From: Actinomadura sp. WMMA1423
GTDB lineage: Bacteria > Actinomycetota > Actinomycetes > Streptosporangiales > Streptosporangiaceae
Direction of reading: 5' to 3'
DNA: 64,000 nucleotides
Assembly: GCF_006547145.1 (NCBI RefSeq)
Contig: NZ_CP041244.1
Span: forward strand, 2,852,001-2,916,000
Shown here: positions 61,448-64,000 of the stretch, in pieces
How positions within the stretch are numbered: position 1 is the first letter of the stretch
How the letters are laid out: each line of letters begins with the position of its first letter
Notes under the pieces: model-generated
Told to the model about the DNA's origin: nothing
Databases searched by the model: none
Seen by the model: only the letters and a program-made list of their open reading frames with translations
Program-made: the position numbers and the translations under genes

Positions 61448-62611
61448 ATGACCGCAGTACGAGACCCCCTCGCGAGGCTCCGGGACGCGGCCGGACGGCG
61501 CGCCGCCGCCGGGCTGCGCCGATCGCTGCGCCCCCGTCAGGGCGGGCTCACCGACCTGGCCTCCAACGACTACCTCGGGCTGTCCGGCGACCCGCGCCTC
61601 GTCGAGGGCGCCGTCGCCGCGGCGCGGGAGTGGGGCACGGGCTCCACCGGCTCGCGCCTGGTCACCGGGACGACGGAGCTGCACGCCGAGCTGGACCGGC
61701 GGCTCGCCGCGTTCACCGGCAGCGCCGCCGGGCTGGTGTTCTCCTCCGGCTTCCTCGCCAACCTCGGCGCCGTCACCGCGCTCGCCGGGCCCGACACGCT
61801 CGTGGTGTCCGACCAGGTCAACCACGCCTCCATCGTGGACGCGTGCCGGCTGTCGCGGTCCCGCGTCGTGATCGTCCCGCACCGGGACGCGGCCGCCGCC
61901 GAGCAGGCCCTCGCCGAGCGCGAGGAGGACCACGCCGTCGTCGTCACCGACGCGGTGTTCTCCGTGGACGGCGACCTCGCGCCGCTGGGCGCGCTGCACG
62001 CCGCCGCCCGGGCGCACGGCGCGCTGCTGGTGATCGACGAGGCGCACGCGCTCGGCGTCGTCGGCGACGGGGGCCGGGGCGCCGCGCACGCCGCCGGACT
62101 CGCGGGCGAGCCCGACGTGGTCCTCACCCTCACGCTGTCGAAGTCCCTGGCGTCGCAGGGCGGGGCGGTCCTCGGCGCCCCGGAGGTGATCGACACGCTG
62201 GTCGACACCGGAAGGTCGTTCATCTTCGACACCGGCCTGAACCCGCCTGCCGTGGGCGCCGCCCTCGCCGCGCTGGACGTCCTCGGATCCGATCCCGGCC
62301 TGCCCGGCCGCGCCCGCGAACGGGCGCTCGCGATCTCAAACCTGGCGGCCGGTTCCGGCCTGGAAACGGCCGAGCCCGCGGCCGCCGTGGTCCCGGTGTT
62401 CCTCGGCGAGCCGCGCGCCGCGGTGCGGGCCGCCGAGATCTGCGCTGAGCACGGCCTCCGCGTCGGCTGCTTCCGCCCGCCCTCGGTCCCCAAGGGCCGC
62501 GCGTGCCTGCGCCTCACCGCACGCGCCACGCTGGACGAGTCGGACCTCACACGATTGCGGGCGGCCCTGGCGGAAATCGCATCTTCTACCGGTCGTAGTC
62601 TTCACCCATAA
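61448..62611 (+). CDS. bioF: 8-amino-7-oxononanoate synthase (BioF)
   Basis: The 387-aa PLP enzyme has the alpha-oxoamine synthase motifs LASNDYLGLSGDPRLVEGAV, GSTGSRLVTGTTELHAELDR, VFSVDGDLAPLGALH, LLVIDEAHALGVVGDGGRG, and the PLP lysine in TLTLSKSLASQGGAV. It condenses pimeloyl-ACP (or CoA) with alanine in biotin synthesis. bioB lies 850 bases downstream on the other strand; no other biotin gene is visible between them. ATG 61448 is used; ATG 61439 is also possible. Confidence 0.9.
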   Translation: MTAVRDPLARLRDAAGRRAAAGLRRSLRPRQGGLTDLASNDYLGLSGDPRLVEGAVAAAREWGTGSTGSRLVTGTTELHAELDRRLAAFTGSAAGLVFSSGFLANLGAVTALAGPDTLVVSDQVNHASIVDACRLSRSRVVIVPHRDAAAAEQALAEREEDHAVVVTDAVFSVDGDLAPLGALHAAARAHGALLVIDEAHALGVVGDGGRGAAHAAGLAGEPDVVLTLTLSKSLASQGGAVLGAPEVIDTLVDTGRSFIFDTGLNPPAVGAALAALDVLGSDPGLPGRARERALAISNLAAGSGLETAEPAAAVVPVFLGEPRAAVRAAEICAEHGLRVGCFRPPSVPKGRACLRLTARATLDESDLTRLRAALAEIASSTGRSLHP

Positions 62612-62647
62612 CATCGGGGAAACCGGTGATGAACGTGAGGAGATGCC

Positions 62648-63451
62648 GTGACGGAGGTCAGGGGCGGGCCCCGGCACGGGGGCGGGTTCGAGCACGGCTT
62701 CGACCGGGTCTCCCTCGGCGACATCGGTAAGCGCCACCCGAACCAGGCGCCCCGGATCCCCAAGTACTACAAGCTCAAGGAGCTGCTGGTCGAGCTGATC
62801 CAGTCGCTTCCGGCGGGCAGCCCCCTGCCGCCCGAGCGGACCCTCGCCGAGAAGTACGAGACGTCCCGCACCACCGTCCGGCAGGCCCTCGCCGAGCTGG
62901 TGGTCGAGGGGCGCCTCCAGCGCATCCAGGGCAAGGGCACCTTCGTCGCCAAGCCGAAGGTCGCCCAGGAGCTCCAGCTCGTCAGCTACACCGAGGACAT
63001 GCGGCACCACGGCCTGCGCCCTGAGACCCGCATCCTGGAGGCCGGCTACGTCAGCGCCGACGAGCGGCTCGCCAACCTCCTCTGCATCCGCCCCGGCGGC
63101 CGGGTGCTGCGGATCCACCGCCTCCGGCTGGCCGACGGCGAGCCGATGTCCATCGACACCTCCCACCTGCCGGCCCGCCGCTTCCCCGGCCTGCGCCGCG
63201 AGCTGCCGCGCCACCACTCCCTGTACGAGACGCTCGCCACCGCCTACGACGTCCACCTGACCGAGGCCGAGGAGACGATCGAGACCGTCCTCGCCACCCC
63301 GCACGACGCCCAGATCCTGGGCGTGGACGTCGGCCTGCCGATGCTGCTGCTGTCCCGCCACGCCTTCGACACGACGGGCCAGCCGGTCGAGTGGGCGCAG
63401 TCCCTGTACCGGGGCGACCGGTACAAGTTCATCACCCGCCTGCGCCGCTGA
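62648..63451 (+). CDS. dasR: GntR/HutC family regulator closely resembling DasR
   Basis: The 267-aa product has a GntR winged HTH ([40 protein letters not shown]) and a UTRA ligand domain with [40 protein letters not shown] and [20 protein letters not shown], which closely match Streptomyces DasR, the N-acetylglucosamine-6-phosphate-responsive master regulator. It starts with GTG behind GAGGAGA. Its place between bioF and bioB is unusual; a dre-type operator is not evident in the window, so its targets lie elsewhere (inference). Confidence 0.86.
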   Translation: MTEVRGGPRHGGGFEHGFDRVSLGDIGKRHPNQAPRIPKYYKLKELLVELIQSLPAGSPLPPERTLAEKYETSRTTVRQALAELVVEGRLQRIQGKGTFVAKPKVAQELQLVSYTEDMRHHGLRPETRILEAGYVSADERLANLLCIRPGGRVLRIHRLRLADGEPMSIDTSHLPARRFPGLRRELPRHHSLYETLATAYDVHLTEAEETIETVLATPHDAQILGVDVGLPMLLLSRHAFDTTGQPVEWAQSLYRGDRYKFITRLRR

Positions 63452-63464
63452 CCCGCCGCGCGCC

Positions 63465-64000
63465 TCAGAGCGTCTTGCTGAGGGCCTTGATCGGCATCTG
63501 GAGCTCGGTGAGCAGGTCCAGGTCCTGCCTGGCCGGACGGCCCAGGGTCGTGAGGTAGTTGCCGACGATGACGGCGTTGATGCCGCCGAGCATGCCCTCG
63601 CGGGTGCCGAGGTCGCCGAGGGTCAGCTCCCGGCCGCCGGCGTAGCGCAGGATGGTGCGGGGCAGGGCCAGGCGGAACGCGGCGATCGTCTTCAGCGCCT
63701 CGGTGCCCTCGACCAGCGGGTAGTCGGCGAACGGGGTGCCGGGGCGCGGCGCGAGGAAGTTCAGCGGGACCTCGTCGGGCTCCAGCTCCGCGAGCTGGCC
63801 GGCGAACTCGGCGCGCTGCTCGGCGCTCTCCCCCATGCCGACGATGCCGCCGCAGCACACCTCCATGCCGGCTTCCTTGACCATGCGGAGGGTCTCCCAG
63901 CGCTCCTCCCACGAGTGCGTGGTGACCACGTTCGGGAAGTGGGAGCGGGCCGTCTCCAGGTTGTGGTTGTAGCGGTGGACGCCCATCGCGGCCAGCTCGT
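63465..64000 (-). CDS. bioB: Biotin synthase BioB, 5'-truncated by the window
   Basis: The frame is open to the window end and reads [60 protein letters not shown] and [20 protein letters not shown], the C-terminal half of the radical-SAM biotin synthase; the CxxxCxxC cluster motif lies beyond the window. It inserts sulphur into dethiobiotin. It converges on the dasR-like gene, with only 13 bases between the stops. Confidence 0.92.
   Translation of the reverse strand, partial: ELAAMGVHRYNHNLETARSHFPNVVTTHSWEERWETLRMVKEAGMEVCCGGIVGMGESAEQRAEFAGQLAELEPDEVPLNFLAPRPGTPFADYPLVEGTEALKTIAAFRLALPRTILRYAGGRELTLGDLGTREGMLGGINAVIVGNYLTTLGRPARQDLDLLTELQMPIKALSKTL

Overview
The window is a stretch of actinobacterial chromosome. 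Codon third positions are almost all G or C, GTG starts are frequent, and the gene set is characteristic: two conservons (cvnA-D), a WhiB regulator next to a PdtaS-type kinase, a SigF-type sigma factor with an RsbW-like partner, a Ni-superoxide dismutase, an F420-type oxidoreductase, a DasR-like GntR regulator and the fused 2-oxoglutarate decarboxylase/dehydrogenase of actinobacteria. The mix best fits a filamentous actinomycete such as Actinomadura/Thermomonosporaceae; that assignment is inference. I saw no rRNA or tRNA gene, CRISPR array, transposase or prophage gene.

Layout. 0-3.3 kb: the end of a prenyltransferase-like alpha/alpha-barrel gene, a methyltransferase, and a ferredoxin/zinc alcohol dehydrogenase pair behind a KstR-like palindrome. 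3.6-14.2 kb: a GOLPH3 protein, a secreted nuclease-like protein whose catalytic residues are substituted, a 61-aa membrane protein, a 26-aa cysteine-rich peptide, an HTH/Clp-N pair behind two palindromic operators, a membrane-anchored 12-repeat beta-propeller-like protein, a DUF1707 protein, a Uma2 nuclease, a quinone-oxidoreductase-type MDR, a cupin and an LLM oxidoreductase. 14.2-21.4 kb: a sugar operon (ROK regulator, RbsA/RbsC-type transporter, binding protein, Gfo/Idh dehydrogenase, TIM-barrel isomerase). 21.8-30.1 kb: two tandem four-gene conservons. 30.4-37.1 kb: a CbiX-like protein, enoyl-CoA hydratase and SDR, DapB-like reductase, DedA, GST-like reductase and AIM24. 37.4-41.4 kb: kgd and a DUF6104 gene. 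41.4-48.4 kb: a PadR/DUF4097 operon with its operator, an MDR, a polar amino-acid ABC operon and malic enzyme. 48.4-57.9 kb: a PIN-domain toxin/antitoxin pair, a two-component/ABC operon containing a kinase-less copy of the kinase's membrane sensor, Ni-SOD with its processing peptidase, a GNAT and the rsbW-sigF pair. 58.0-64.0 kb: a lipid kinase, a whiB1-like gene with an exact CRP-type site, a pdtaS-like kinase, bioF, a dasR-like gene and the start-truncated bioB.

Between the genes runs an approximately 100-200 bp structured repeat in five copies (3.4, 21.7, 37.1, 55.9 and 59.6 kb). Four copies begin at or within a few bases of a stop codon, in the same orientation relative to that gene. Its hairpin arms vary between copies in a compensatory way. 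This is the least explained and most interesting element of the window.
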